Shown: positions 27,901 through 36,128, numbered from the stretch's first letter. The stretch is DNA of 64,000 nt from DASXUX01 sp036504595 (GCA_036504595.1 DASXUX010000004.1:1-64000), one strand, 5' to 3'. Notes: generated by a model from the sequence alone, not told the origin. A program made the numbers and translations.

Positions 27901-29998
27901 GGACGCCGGCACCACTCCAGCCCCGGCATGGACGGCCGGCGAGGGACAGGTTCGGTACAGCGATCAAGCTCACGGCGGGCAGCGTGCGCTGAGCCTGCCA
28001 GCAGGGCAACGCGTCACGCAGAAGCTGTCGCGTCGCATTGTGCCGTCGGGAACGTATCTGCTCGAGTTTTTCTATCGCACGGCGAGCATGGATGCGAAGC
28101 TGATTGCGGGCGCGCAGCTTCGTGGCGAGAAAGGCGAAAGCGAGGGGCTGACGGTATCGACATTCCGCGGGCGGCCCAACGAGTGGACCTTCGGGCGCCT
28201 GGCGATCAAGGCGATGGCGGCCACGAAGCAGATGGAGATCGGTTTCGAGTCTGCGGGCGGCGAAGTGCTGGTGGACGATGCGAGTTTGAAGGCGGTCCGC
28301 TTTCCATCCGCGAACCTGCTGGCGTGCGAAGAGCTGCATGCGATTGAGCCGACGTTCGTGCGGGATATCCGTGTGCGCTACGCGAAGATTCCGCCGGCGC
28401 TGGAATCGCGGCTGATGAGCCGCAACCGTGTCGCGGCGTACAAGCAGGGGCAGACGGACACGGCCACGCTTTACACCGAGGAGCAGGCTTTTTTGCATAA
28501 CGGCCGGTTGGACGACGCCGGTCCGATGTGGACGTACACGCCGGAGGCGATGGGATTCAGCGTGGTGTTGACGCAGCCGGCGTGGGTCTCGCACCTGGTT
28601 CTGTATTTGAATAACAGCACGCCGGAGAACGTGTATCAGACGCTCAGCATCGTCGCCAACGATCTGGATACGAAGATTCCGAAGAACGTCGCGCTGGTGC
28701 GAAACAATCAGCGCCGGTTCATCGTCGTGCATTTTGAGAAGCCGCTGCGCACGGACTCGCTGAAAATTCTCCCCGGCCACCAGCCGCGCGCGCATCGCGA
28801 TTGTCTGACCGAAATCGAAGTTTACGGACCGCTCGGCGGACCCGACCAGGACGGTTCGTCCCGGCGCTTCCCCGATGATCCGAATGGTTGGCCGATGTTC
28901 ATGGGTTGTCCTTCGCACGCGCCCAAGGACAGGCCGGCGGACCTGACAGGGACTTTTGCGGAGCAGGGGCGCTTGCATTTCGAAAACCCCGCGTTCTTTG
29001 CCGGAGCGATCGCCGCGCAGGAACTTTGCGGCTTTGGGGATGCGAACGGCGCGATTCGCACGATGAAACTTCCAGCGCTGAACGATCCGAAGGCGCGGCT
29101 GAATTGGGGGCCGACATGGACGCTCGGGACGCTGACGCCGACGACGACGCCGGCATGGTTTTCGGGTCGGCTGCTGGCCGGATGCGCCGACGGGAAGCTT
29201 CACGCCGTCTCGAACACCGGCGCGCAGCTTTGGGCATTTCAGAGCGAATCGCGAACGTACTCTTCGCCGGTGCCCGTGGGCGAAGATGTCTATTTTGGTT
29301 CGGATGATGGCAAGCTTTACAAAGTGGACGTGGACTCGGGAATTCTGGTCTGGGAGTTCAGCACAGGTGGCGCCGTCCGCGGAGCGCCGGCGTTTGCTGG
29401 CGGCAGAGTTTTCGTGCCTTCGTGGGACGGCTTCCTGTATGCGGTCGAAGCGGAGACCGGCCACGAAGCGTGGAAGGCGCCGATTGCGAAATTCACGCGC
29501 GCAAGCGCCGCGGTTGCCGACGGGAAAGTTTATCTGGGCGATGAGGCGGGGAAGATCCACTGCTTCGACGCGGCATCCGGCCGGGCGTTGTGGTCGGGCG
29601 AGTTAGGCGGACGGATCGTGGCCTGCCCGCTGGTGACGGAAGCGGGCGCGGTTTATGTCAGCGAAGATGGGCGCGTGGGGCTTGCGGGGGATGGCGGGGC
29701 GCTGAAGTGGTCGCGCAAACTGGAGGGCGCCGTCAAAGGCCAGCCGCTGGCGACGCAGTCGCAGATTCTGGTGCCGACATCGAGCGGGCTGGAAGTTCTG
29801 CGGACTGCGGATGGGAAAGCAGACGAGCGCGTGCGGATTCCTGCGCAGTTGAATGTGATAGCGGCCATTCCGTATGGGAGCCGCGTCTGCGTCATCACGG
29901 CGTCGGCAGGATCGTACGAGACGCAAGGGCGAAATTACGTGAAGTTCGAGGGCGCGGCGGTGTTATGGGGGCCTCAAGCTGCCGGAGGTGGCCGGTGA
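21953..29998 (+). CDS. Giant secreted multidomain protein: glycosidase-like barrel, PQQ-type propellers, discoidin-like domain
   Basis: 2681 residues with an N-terminal signal peptide (about 15-38). A beta-rich N-terminal part (40-560) precedes a region resembling a TIM-barrel glycosidase of the beta-galactosidase type (about 565-1080), with FRGICLYDEIY and a following amidotransferase-like segment (KVAIYYSRDADY). A first PQQ-like beta-propeller spans about 1535-1915 (LFCLDANGKALWKV), a discoidin-like domain about 2155-2295, and a second propeller about 2410-2681 (GKLYKVDVDSGILVWEF). Five or more GC-rich repeat copies and one short-word insert (26440-26530) are read through in frame. The stop overlaps the next start (GTGA). 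The likely role is extracellular glycan binding or hydrolysis; no catalytic pair can be assigned with confidence. Confidence 0.78.
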   Translation: MRNSVPKRTGSIRLSSTRGLFVLIFAFCVLSFELSAVAVEIEFRLVPYDHPEVTVETLQRERPVTEPVTTSRGTEFQQIGLDLVCWSRNVLLDGQPLFERYHDGKYIDRFPRAKRPVNPGKHIIWPGEHAFTVAPDGSLTSGSLDLLLEKGLVRIKSYPVTVRAFNANDDSPTAEAAPLPNMTVRDAAELEAKDVKNAPKPHDLLPSYERFAPLTVWLPASQNGKGYVLHPMGLSFRLGAQGIVPSEEGGAIPGVKIRDWAIEIPLYSYPITGAAGCSAVVQGVEKLAWPQPEAGRAKHTNWYPRREAYELRVSDTGPAILADGGLLAMPVKSMRVDMADRAKGVQRAVLVELAGSHYHPGEKAKARVQVCGSAAPAGEDAGTTAPEEVFGRLQQFEGGAWTELAISSAENGAITFALPNATDDVYRLRLGIRAKDMSSEISADTLITLAGESKVALGVFTQRGRSAFFRGESFWIGLGALVGSGEIAAGSPLQVDLVGPDERRLNILKEKLAGPVNRRETFIVRLDERSSQLLAAGEYRIEAKLGGFSSRPKRIAIVDPQPRTHFTNLLVGKYNVLGEQYEKVIHTGEGADELARTIVALGYNGFMGMSYDMNRVMHPRAEIERLVRQRPELGPWESYQQSSGRDRFLDACVRYNLPFWENMLTYNDTSLPREEKIISACERFAGLEVSSLRYNPAFRGICLYDEIYSRSLNDNSSVVAAFERAHEMSYRELNPGMTSAKAIKALERFVGRPAGQRPYEDLAAFRTWPAHEDRAWRVFSARLAGAAKEVMPGSFNFVLNRYFGGNGSNLSVFGKEEELYAPLDAAACVMYKDGGSGDRPVFAPMQADVMRVAPASAPAGRDAGATGATGIPVWTQLHNFHASGLYGAHLLRQAFFALSQKVEGFTYFTIEHDQHSPQYADNRETARAIAGTLCTRYGDFFLSLQKGYGKVAIYYSRDADYLGMKKTNNLRCQCEGLWVACMRAGFPADFLRDGDIRAGRGMTYDVIFAPGFQFEEECPPETLAALKRLLGAGKTLAVERSSKLPLDGLTRLESELDEYDDKLGGAFPKFIDFESEMVWDRTEETTKLVHDFLAKRIPPAARWVAPASAPAGRDAGTTAGPTIGPDWLRCGDGQYMVIPNFSFTGFTGLYKTLYQAPECVTLSFPKRPPVCYDVLEMRRVDVKSEGDSMTLAADMRHYPGKIYAFLPAAVESLSLKVSAGIRAGETLRFEACALDSAGKRIEASFPIEIKLTDPAGTVRMECFRAASPVFSGTYMVPVNAAAGTWTLRTCELISGAAAEARISVQAAEANIAAALDTRKVFTQDAPRIRAFLKQKPMISIPLSERQTWARPIAEKLQGELTRRGGQAQVVLAVAAMHMPGRWDQDRPVLDGSRLWRGDVVLPETLADAPLILLGKRGENPFIDALIGRDALATLISEAFPGPGRALVCWTRRAFCNEHDTVCVLAEDEAGLSAGVAELLTLFDSTAENKISAGLTPQPPSLEGKGEPKERKDAETRGHGDEEKKRVGGFGDSIAGEDMVRCLDVDAKTGRALIGTFGYGHNLFCLDANGKALWKVFLPEHDVYFAKWYDEGRRAITGTSRGASVFLLDGQDGKVLRKFASTEWLQTHYNEGAVDTAVHIEINSALKTILIGGMTGLMAVDYDGKRQWFYDRAEAIVAIPKEADPGAQAAAFGNSVVSGNVALSPDGSKIVYGEYEVCGSTVDMKRVVDVWAFRPKVLDARSGAVLLTNIDDPGNKTDPHGWSVSWPKGSENPFVHVDGTVAPLLPDGKLGERVVSPGRKLGDGHVLIAAPTSVAVLNEKKQLWRAEGMPVCIPELDVLDEPAGRLYRSDEDGGIHCLEVKSGKTLWTARQPFCSLLAPAGTEAGATIVAGGLDGTISALSADGKPRWTVRLRELHEMPKSDYAGYVDAARRRDVDSTGELFHVNADAKGEYDKILRMGIEQFDDFGFEGAAVGVVPASAPAGRDAGTTPAPAWTAGEGQVRYSDQAHGGQRALSLPAGQRVTQKLSRRIVPSGTYLLEFFYRTASMDAKLIAGAQLRGEKGESEGLTVSTFRGRPNEWTFGRLAIKAMAATKQMEIGFESAGGEVLVDDASLKAVRFPSANLLACEELHAIEPTFVRDIRVRYAKIPPALESRLMSRNRVAAYKQGQTDTATLYTEEQAFLHNGRLDDAGPMWTYTPEAMGFSVVLTQPAWVSHLVLYLNNSTPENVYQTLSIVANDLDTKIPKNVALVRNNQRRFIVVHFEKPLRTDSLKILPGHQPRAHRDCLTEIEVYGPLGGPDQDGSSRRFPDDPNGWPMFMGCPSHAPKDRPADLTGTFAEQGRLHFENPAFFAGAIAAQELCGFGDANGAIRTMKLPALNDPKARLNWGPTWTLGTLTPTTTPAWFSGRLLAGCADGKLHAVSNTGAQLWAFQSESRTYSSPVPVGEDVYFGSDDGKLYKVDVDSGILVWEFSTGGAVRGAPAFAGGRVFVPSWDGFLYAVEAETGHEAWKAPIAKFTRASAAVADGKVYLGDEAGKIHCFDAASGRALWSGELGGRIVACPLVTEAGAVYVSEDGRVGLAGDGGALKWSRKLEGAVKGQPLATQSQILVPTSSGLEVLRTADGKADERVRIPAQLNVIAAIPYGSRVCVITASAGSYETQGRNYVKFEGAAVLWGPQAAGGGR
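23074..23104. repeat. GC-rich palindromic element, in frame (APAGEDAGTT)
   Basis: In-frame copy in the 2681-codon gene. Confidence 0.75.
24505..24560. repeat. GC-rich palindromic element, full copy in frame (VAPASAPAGRDAGATGAT)
   Basis: Complete palindrome plus a half copy inside the glycosidase-like part of the 2681-codon gene. Confidence 0.8.
25261..25318. repeat. GC-rich palindromic element, full copy in frame (VAPASAPAGRDAGTT)
   Basis: In-frame copy in the 2681-codon gene, followed by a partial copy. Confidence 0.8.
26430..26530. repeat. Composite repeat insert inside the 2681-codon gene
   Basis: A hairpin of CCCCCTTCG and CGAAGGGAAGGGGG-type arms is followed by GGAAGGACGCGGAGACGCGG-type words. 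Both motifs are otherwise intergenic in this window. Here they are translated as a Pro/Glu/Lys/Arg-rich linker between the glycosidase-like part and the first propeller. Confidence 0.65.
27586..27610. repeat. GC-rich palindromic element, half copy in frame (AGTEAGAT)
   Basis: Located between two strands of the first propeller. Confidence 0.7.
27871..27916. repeat. GC-rich palindromic element, full copy in frame (VPASAPAGRDAGTT)
   Basis: Complete palindrome after the first propeller of the 2681-codon gene. Confidence 0.8.
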
Positions 29999-32900
29999 TT
30001 AGGGACGAGACGGGGAGAAATATCTTCCGTGGCTATGTGATGATGGTCTTGGCGGTCGCGAGTTGCGCGGGTGCGGGAGAAGGTGGCACGCGCGAGGCGT
30101 ATGCGCTGGTGGAGAATTTTTCGGCGGCGCTGCCGTCGAGCGAAGAGGTGCGCTGCGAAGTTGATCAGGAGAAGCCGAAAGTCGGCTTGGGCGCGGCGAG
30201 AGTCGTTTACCGCCTGCCGCAGGCGCGTGGGCAGGCGCGGCTGTGGCTGGAGCCGGAGACGCGGCGGCTGCCGGGGCCGGGGACGCTGAAGCTGTGGATC
30301 AAAGGCGACGGCTCCGGCAACCAGATGCAGCTTTGTATTCGTCACGGAAAAGCCGTCACGGATGCGCGTGGGCATCGCCGTCACGATGACGCAAAAGACG
30401 AGTGGCTGGAGGCGGTGAAGCTGGATTTTGAGGACTGGCGCGAGCTTTCCTTCGAGTTGCGCAAGCTGCCGGAGGACCGCGCGATCTGGTGGCAGGGGAT
30501 GATGTTTTCCGCCGCGCCGGGAGTCAAGGAGCCGAAGTTGGACGGCACGGTGCTGCTGGATGACATGCGGCTGCTGCCACTGAAGCCCAAAGGCAGCGTG
30601 GCGCTGGTCGCGGGGCTGCTAGGGCAAAAAATGCGCGTCGCGGATGTTGGGACGCGCGTGTTCCTGGACGTGCGCAACTTCACCAACAGGCCGGCGGCGT
30701 TCCGGGCGCACCTGGCGGTGACCGACCGCAACGACAGTCCGGTAGTCGAACGGAACTTCGACGTCAAAATCGGTGCGGGCGAAGAGAAGGAGACGGCGCT
30801 CGATCTGGCACCGGAGAACTTGAGCGTGTTCTTGCCGCCGTTTCGCATCGTCGGCGATGTGCTCTCGCCAGACATGCCGGATGTGTCGGCGCGGATTGAG
30901 GAAGTCCTCGTCCTGGCCAACAGCCGCTTCCTCTTCGAAACATTCTCGGATGTCCGCGGCGGATGGCTGACGGCGGGCTATCAGGAGCGCGTCGCCGGTG
31001 CGCCGCACGCGCCCGACTGGAACCGGCTGCGGAACTTCACGGTGGGCGAAACGTACCGGTTCTCACCTTTTACGCAGACGAGCGTGAGCCTTTCGCGCGA
31101 AGCACTCTCCCAGGAGCAGCTTGGCGGGCACGGAGGCCCGCCCCACCCGACGGGGCCGTATGCTCTGCGCGTGGACTATGATGGCGACGGAGCGGTGTTC
31201 AACTTCCGTAACGAGCGCGATCGCTACTTGCCCGGCAACGCGTTTCGCGCGGGGTTCTGGGTGAGAGGCGACAAGAGCGGCGCGGCGCTCAGCGTGATCG
31301 TGCACGATTACAGCGACATGGCCGACTTCTGGCCGGGCGGCTGGAAACGCGTCGAAGATGAGAAGACGCTGTGTGTGTTGGACAGCGACGAGTGGCGCTA
31401 CGTTGAGATCGATTTGCCGGGCGGCGGCGTCGGCAGCAACACACGGCGGGGTTCGAGCGACGGGATCGACTTCCCGCTCGAAATCGCGGCGTTCCGCATC
31501 GACACGCCGAAGAAGTCCGGCAACAAACCGCCGGCAGGGCAGGACAAGCCAGCGGTGACGCGCGGAACTTTCTATCTGGGACCGATCACGGTGTGGACGC
31601 AGCAGCGGCTGGCCGAAACGCTTTCGGTAGCGGTTGGATATGATGATCCGAATCACGAATATGTTCCGGCCGCCGGCGCCACCGCCACTGTGCAGAATGC
31701 GTGGCCGGGCGGCGAGCGGACCGTCAACGCGAACTGGGTGCTGCTGGATCGCGCGCGGGACGTCGTGGCGAAGGGCCAGCAGACGCTGGTCCTTCCGCCG
31801 ACGGAGGCGCGTTCGTTCCGGATTGAACTCGCGCCGCATGCCGCTGCGATGGCCAAGGCTGCCGGCCCGCTGACGCTCTCCGTTTCGGCAGCAGACACGA
31901 AGGATGCGGCGGTGACGGCCGAGAAGCAGATTGTGCTCTCGAAGCCGGACAGTCACGTGAAGCTGGCGACGTTCGAAGTCGATCGCGGGTATCTGGCAAC
32001 CAAGGCGTATGGGATTGCGGGCACGCCGCCAGTCGGAAGCGCCGCAGCGCAGACGAGCACGGAGCAGGCGCACGGTGGTCTGAGGTCGCTCGCTGTGCCT
32101 TGGGATAAGGAGAAGGCGGAACGTTTCATCGCCGTGGACCCGCCCATACCGGGAATAGCGACAAGCGTGAGCATGTGGGTGCACGGCGATGGTTCCGGTG
32201 TTCTGTTCTATCCGTTGATTGGCGATCGCCGCGGTGTGAACAAAGGCGCTACCCACGGGCAGTGGGATTTCTTTCTCCCGCGGGTGGTGCCGGCGTCCCT
32301 GCCGGCCGGCGCGGAGGCCGGCACCACCGGTCCTAACCTGCAGAACGTTGTGTGCGTCGATTGGAAGGGCTGGCGGCAGTTGAAATTCCTGCTGCCTATC
32401 ATTCCTCCGACGTGGAGTGAGGAACTTCCGGTGCGGAGCTTTGTGCCGAGCTATCCGCTGGGGCTGAATGTGGCGATAAACGCAGCTACCGCCAGCGGCA
32501 GTTCGGGAACCATCTTCGTCGATGACATCGAAGTCGAAACGCATGTGCCGAAAGAAAGCCGCCTGAATCTGGCGCTGGAAGAGAGCGGCGATTCGAATGT
32601 CCTGCTACCGGGCTCGGACGCGGCCGTGTGGGTTTCGAATTACGATCGCCAGGAAGCGAAAGCGGTGCGTGTTCGTGGCGGAGCTTTCGACTGGCGCGGG
32701 GCGCGTGTCGGTGGCGCAGGACTTTCGGATTCAGCGGAAATCAAGGTGCCGCCAGGCGACTGCGTGCGCGTGGTGATTGGCAAGGCTCTGCCCGCGGGCA
32801 TGTATTCGGTGCGATGCGAATTGCTGGAAGGCGAGACGGTGCGCGCGAAGTTGGATGAAGATGTGCTCGTGGCAAACCTCTCGACGCTGCTGGGAGAAGA

Positions 32901-35106
32901 GTGGAAAGGCGCGCTCGCAGATCCGTGGAAGCTTCGCAAACCGCTGGACGATCTGGCCGCGCCCATCGACGAGGAATGGGATTGGGTCGAGTACTACCCT
33001 GGAAACATCCAAACGGATTCGGCGCTGCAGCGCGTGCGGGCCGTCCGCAAAAATGGCGGCGAGCCGATGCTATTGCTGGGCTATAGCGCTTATTGGGCGG
33101 GAGGCGTCGGTTTCGAGCAGCGTACGGCGAACGCATTCGTTCGCCGGCAGCGCGACGTAGGCCACGCGGTGGACACGTTCATGGTTCCGGAGCGGGTACA
33201 GGACTGGGACCACTATGTTTGCGAACTGATGCGCGCGCTCACCGGCACGGAGGCCGGCGCCACCGGCGCAGAGGTCGCGGGCTGGACCGTGTGGGACAAT
33301 CCGGATGGCTCCGGGCCGCTGGGGATGAAGCCGGAACGGCTTGCGCCGCTGCTGGAGAGGGCGGATCGCTGGCGGCGAGTGTACTGTCCGAACACACCGT
33401 TACTCATCGGCGGCATGAACCGCGAGACAGCGGTGCCATACATCGAACGGCTTGCCGCCCTGGGGGCGCTCGAACATTTGACGGGCGTCAATGTGCGGCT
33501 GGACGTCGGCAGCCTTTCGCCCGAAGACGCGCAAGTGTTGCGCTACACGCGGCGCCTGAAGGCGGCGCTGAAAGGCACGGCGGAAAAACCGAAATCGATC
33601 TACTTCACGGACCTGGACTGGGCGGTCGAGAAAGATCCGAAGGGCATCGGCGGCTTCGACCAGGCGGCGTATCTGGTCCGTTCGGCGCTGCTGATGGCAG
33701 GCCAGGGCTTGCAGCCGGCTCTGAGCATTGCCAACGAAGACACGGAGCGGCTAGGGCTGGGACTAGCCTGGCGCCGGGGCCGGCATTGCCCGCCGCTGCT
33801 GGAGAAGCCCAGCACGTATCTTTTCAAGCCGGGCTGGTGGGGCATCGTGAACACGCGCCGCTGGCTGCGGCAGTCGAAGTTCGCCGCGGAGATCGAAATT
33901 GCGGACGAGACGCCCGGACGGACGCGCTGCTGCCTGTTTCAAAAAGAGGGCGTACCGGTCGCGGCCGTCTGGCGAAATGACGATTTCGGCGAGCTTTCGT
34001 TCGCTCACACAGGCCTGGACGTTGTCAGCGCGGAGGATTTGCTGGGTTCGACCGTGCCCCCGGCCGGTGAGTGGTATGCGATTGGAAAAGTGCCGGCGAT
34101 GTTCGTGCTGAAGGAGAACGGAGAGCCGGCGGCCGAGGCGCTCGCGCGGCTGTGGGTTCGCGACGGAAAAGAGAGCACGTGGCCGCAGCGTGTGCTGGCG
34201 GCATTTGATGTCGGGCGAGCCCCCTCACCCCTAAGCCCTCCCCCGCCGGCGCGGAGGCCGGCGCCACCGGGAGAGGGGAACCGGAGCGACGGGCGCGGAG
34301 GCCCGTCCTACCGGCAGACGGGTGGTGTTCAGGCGGAATTTTCGGGACAGACTGTGGACGGAGATGAGAAGAAGTGCGCGGGGCTGCGCTTTGCGCCGGG
34401 TGGAACCGAAAGTTTCACGGTCAGCGTTCCGAGCGGGTCGGGGTTGGTGTTGCGGAAGGGCTGGTTCCTGGATGAAAGCGGGCACAGCGCGGAAGTAAAA
34501 GTAAACGGCAAGCCGGCGGGCACCTGGGATCTGCGGCATTCGGAAAAGGAACTTTCCGGCGGCATGCGGTCCGCGACTTTCCTGATCCCCAAGGCGATGC
34601 TGGCGGGCGAAAAGGCGACCGTTGAGCTTACCTATCCGCAGGGCGGGAATACGACGCGCTGGACGATTCTGGAATATCGGGGCGGCGCGTTTCCGCTGAC
34701 GGCGCTGGAGCCGATCCACGCCAATCAGAACGTCGGGCATCCGCGGACCAGTAGGAACATTGTGGGTGCGAAGCTGAAAGTGGGCGAGGAGACGTACGCT
34801 CTGGGACTGGGATGCTTTGCGCAAAGCCTGATTGAGTACCCGCTCGGCGGGCAGTTCAAGCGCTTCACGGCGACTGTTGGTGTCGATGCGGCGGCGGAGG
34901 GACGGGGGTCGGTTGTCTTTGAAGTTCACGGCGACGGCAAGAAACTGTGGAACTCACCGCTGATGTCGGGCCTGGACGCGCCGAAGAAGGTAGACGTACC
35001 CGTGGCGGGCGTGCGGCGTTTGCGATTGGTCGTTACGGACGGCGGGGATGGCAATCGTTTCGATGCGGCGGACTGGTGCGAGGCGAGGTTGGATGTGGAG
35101 GAGTGA
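29995..35106 (+). CDS. Large putative lipoprotein with C-terminal NPCBM domain
   Basis: 1703 residues. It starts at a GTG that overlaps the previous stop (GTGA), with GGAGG six bases upstream; frames reaching further upstream lie inside the previous gene. The N-terminus has a short hydrophobic stretch ending in a lipobox-like VASC (C24), so membrane anchoring as a lipoprotein is likely. Several beta-sandwich regions (for example about 50-200 and 320-540) precede a TIM-barrel-like region (about 990-1300, with WDWVEYYPGN). The last 130 residues match the NPCBM carbohydrate-binding module (ALGLGCFAQS, FTATVGVDAAAEG, LRLVVTDGGDGN). GC-rich repeats sit at 31124, 32283, 33242 and 34219. It probably works with its neighbours on extracellular polysaccharide. 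Confidence 0.8.
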   Translation: MIRDETGRNIFRGYVMMVLAVASCAGAGEGGTREAYALVENFSAALPSSEEVRCEVDQEKPKVGLGAARVVYRLPQARGQARLWLEPETRRLPGPGTLKLWIKGDGSGNQMQLCIRHGKAVTDARGHRRHDDAKDEWLEAVKLDFEDWRELSFELRKLPEDRAIWWQGMMFSAAPGVKEPKLDGTVLLDDMRLLPLKPKGSVALVAGLLGQKMRVADVGTRVFLDVRNFTNRPAAFRAHLAVTDRNDSPVVERNFDVKIGAGEEKETALDLAPENLSVFLPPFRIVGDVLSPDMPDVSARIEEVLVLANSRFLFETFSDVRGGWLTAGYQERVAGAPHAPDWNRLRNFTVGETYRFSPFTQTSVSLSREALSQEQLGGHGGPPHPTGPYALRVDYDGDGAVFNFRNERDRYLPGNAFRAGFWVRGDKSGAALSVIVHDYSDMADFWPGGWKRVEDEKTLCVLDSDEWRYVEIDLPGGGVGSNTRRGSSDGIDFPLEIAAFRIDTPKKSGNKPPAGQDKPAVTRGTFYLGPITVWTQQRLAETLSVAVGYDDPNHEYVPAAGATATVQNAWPGGERTVNANWVLLDRARDVVAKGQQTLVLPPTEARSFRIELAPHAAAMAKAAGPLTLSVSAADTKDAAVTAEKQIVLSKPDSHVKLATFEVDRGYLATKAYGIAGTPPVGSAAAQTSTEQAHGGLRSLAVPWDKEKAERFIAVDPPIPGIATSVSMWVHGDGSGVLFYPLIGDRRGVNKGATHGQWDFFLPRVVPASLPAGAEAGTTGPNLQNVVCVDWKGWRQLKFLLPIIPPTWSEELPVRSFVPSYPLGLNVAINAATASGSSGTIFVDDIEVETHVPKESRLNLALEESGDSNVLLPGSDAAVWVSNYDRQEAKAVRVRGGAFDWRGARVGGAGLSDSAEIKVPPGDCVRVVIGKALPAGMYSVRCELLEGETVRAKLDEDVLVANLSTLLGEEWKGALADPWKLRKPLDDLAAPIDEEWDWVEYYPGNIQTDSALQRVRAVRKNGGEPMLLLGYSAYWAGGVGFEQRTANAFVRRQRDVGHAVDTFMVPERVQDWDHYVCELMRALTGTEAGATGAEVAGWTVWDNPDGSGPLGMKPERLAPLLERADRWRRVYCPNTPLLIGGMNRETAVPYIERLAALGALEHLTGVNVRLDVGSLSPEDAQVLRYTRRLKAALKGTAEKPKSIYFTDLDWAVEKDPKGIGGFDQAAYLVRSALLMAGQGLQPALSIANEDTERLGLGLAWRRGRHCPPLLEKPSTYLFKPGWWGIVNTRRWLRQSKFAAEIEIADETPGRTRCCLFQKEGVPVAAVWRNDDFGELSFAHTGLDVVSAEDLLGSTVPPAGEWYAIGKVPAMFVLKENGEPAAEALARLWVRDGKESTWPQRVLAAFDVGRAPSPLSPPPPARRPAPPGEGNRSDGRGGPSYRQTGGVQAEFSGQTVDGDEKKCAGLRFAPGGTESFTVSVPSGSGLVLRKGWFLDESGHSAEVKVNGKPAGTWDLRHSEKELSGGMRSATFLIPKAMLAGEKATVELTYPQGGNTTRWTILEYRGGAFPLTALEPIHANQNVGHPRTSRNIVGAKLKVGEETYALGLGCFAQSLIEYPLGGQFKRFTATVGVDAAAEGRGSVVFEVHGDGKKLWNSPLMSGLDAPKKVDVPVAGVRRLRLVVTDGGDGNRFDAADWCEARLDVEE
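31124..31147. repeat. GC-rich repeat variant in a different frame (GGHGGPPHP)
   Basis: GGCGGGCACGGAGGCCCGCC variant in the lipoprotein gene; one of the few copies not in the usual reading frame. Confidence 0.65.
32283..32329. repeat. GC-rich palindromic element, full copy in frame (VPASLPAGAEAGTT)
   Basis: Nearly identical to the intergenic copy at 14132-14176. Confidence 0.85.
33242..33266. repeat. GC-rich palindromic element, half copy in frame (TGTEAGATG)
   Basis: In-frame half copy in the lipoprotein gene. Confidence 0.7.
34219..34315. repeat. Composite insert: CCCCTCACCCC words, GC-rich element, GAGAGGGG words
   Basis: A CCCCTCACCCCTAAGCCCTC block and a GGGAGAGGGG block flank a GC-rich half copy, followed by a second half copy. 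The GC-rich element is read in an alternative frame (PARRPAPPGEG). The same composite order occurs in the gap at 36540-36606. Confidence 0.7.
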
Positions 35107-35192
35107 ACCGGCCGGACGGGGGGACGGGGAGACGGGGAGAAACGGCGACAGACGGCACATCTTCTTGCCGATCTAGGGCAAAGGAGCGGGGA
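35107..35192. repeat. GACGGGGAGACGGGG word repeat
   Basis: Short gap of GGACGGGG/GAGACGGGGAG words before the CBM9-like gene, with AAGGAG at 35181-35186 as its ribosome-binding site. Confidence 0.55.
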
Positions 35193-36128
35193 ATGCGATA
35201 CGCGAAGCTGAGTCTAATGCTGGGTCTTCTCGTCGTGTCGGCGGTGGCGGGAGAGGCGGCACTGCAGGACAAGCCAGCCGTGGCACACGCGCTTGCGCCG
35301 ACGGCAGTGTTTAAGACGACCGAGACGATCACGATCGATGGGAAGCTGGATGAATCGGCGTGGAAGCAGGCGACGCCTGTGCGCGTGGACTATGTTTATG
35401 GCAAAACCGGTGAGCTGAGCACCGAGCCGCGGATGATTGCGAAATATCTGTGGGACGAGCATTACCTTTACATCGGCTACGAGACGTTTGACAAAAACCT
35501 GGTCGCGATCGGGAATGGCGACAAGCAGGGGCCGCCGGGGAAGCAGCGCGACGGTTGCGAAATCTGGGTCGAAGGCAAGCCGGTCGATGTCGTGGAGTTC
35601 TTCATCTCGATGGGCGACGAGTCTTTCTTCTGGGAGATTCACCAGAACGCGGCGAACCAGTTCAACGACATCTGGTGTTCGATCATTCCGAAAGATCACC
35701 CGGCGTATGACTCGACCATGAGCAGCTATGGCATTCACTTTGGCATTCAGGAGTATTTGCAGGACGAGGGGCCGTATACGGTCGCGACGGGCGTGTACCT
35801 GAAACCAAAAGCGGATGGGAAGCCTTCGACAGTCAACGACGACAGCGACGTGGACACGGGCTACACGGGCGAAATCCGAATCCCGTGGGCGGCGCTGGGC
35901 GCTCCGCGGAGCCGGCAGACGTGGGTAACGTCGCCGGACAATCCGAAGCAGCGCCTGCACGGGCCGTGGAAGATGGAAGGGCAGGGGATGCCTCTGCTGG
36001 CCGTGTTTCAGAATGGAGATTTGAAGGACCGCTATCATCACTCCAGCCCGACGTTCAAGGGTGGCTGGTTTCACCTGGGGGCTGCGGAGTATCCGAGATA
36101 CGTGTTGAGGCGCTCCCCGGCGCCGTAA
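35193..36128 (+). CDS. Secreted CBM9-like sugar-binding protein
   Basis: 311 residues from the ATG at 35193, with AAGGAG six bases upstream. A cleavable signal peptide (MRYAKLSLMLGLLVVSAVAG) is followed by a family 9 carbohydrate-binding-like fold: ITIDGKLDESAWKQA near residue 50, LWDEHYLYIGYETFD about 85-100, CEIWVEGK about 128, and IRIPWAALG about 230. Such domains usually serve xylanases or sensor proteins; here the domain stands alone. It is the last gene of the run of secreted proteins and ends just before a GC-rich hairpin at 36141. The ligand is unknown. Confidence 0.82.
   Translation: MRYAKLSLMLGLLVVSAVAGEAALQDKPAVAHALAPTAVFKTTETITIDGKLDESAWKQATPVRVDYVYGKTGELSTEPRMIAKYLWDEHYLYIGYETFDKNLVAIGNGDKQGPPGKQRDGCEIWVEGKPVDVVEFFISMGDESFFWEIHQNAANQFNDIWCSIIPKDHPAYDSTMSSYGIHFGIQEYLQDEGPYTVATGVYLKPKADGKPSTVNDDSDVDTGYTGEIRIPWAALGAPRSRQTWVTSPDNPKQRLHGPWKMEGQGMPLLAVFQNGDLKDRYHHSSPTFKGGWFHLGAAEYPRYVLRRSPAP

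Noticed and set aside
27485..29560. 691-codon open frame on the minus strand
   Set aside because: Antisense to the second half of the 2681-codon gene, whose propeller repeats are evident.
29590..29994. 5' extension of the NPCBM lipoprotein gene
   Set aside because: It overlaps the second propeller of the preceding protein; the GTG at 29995 has GGAGG at ideal spacing and leads into a lipoprotein signal.
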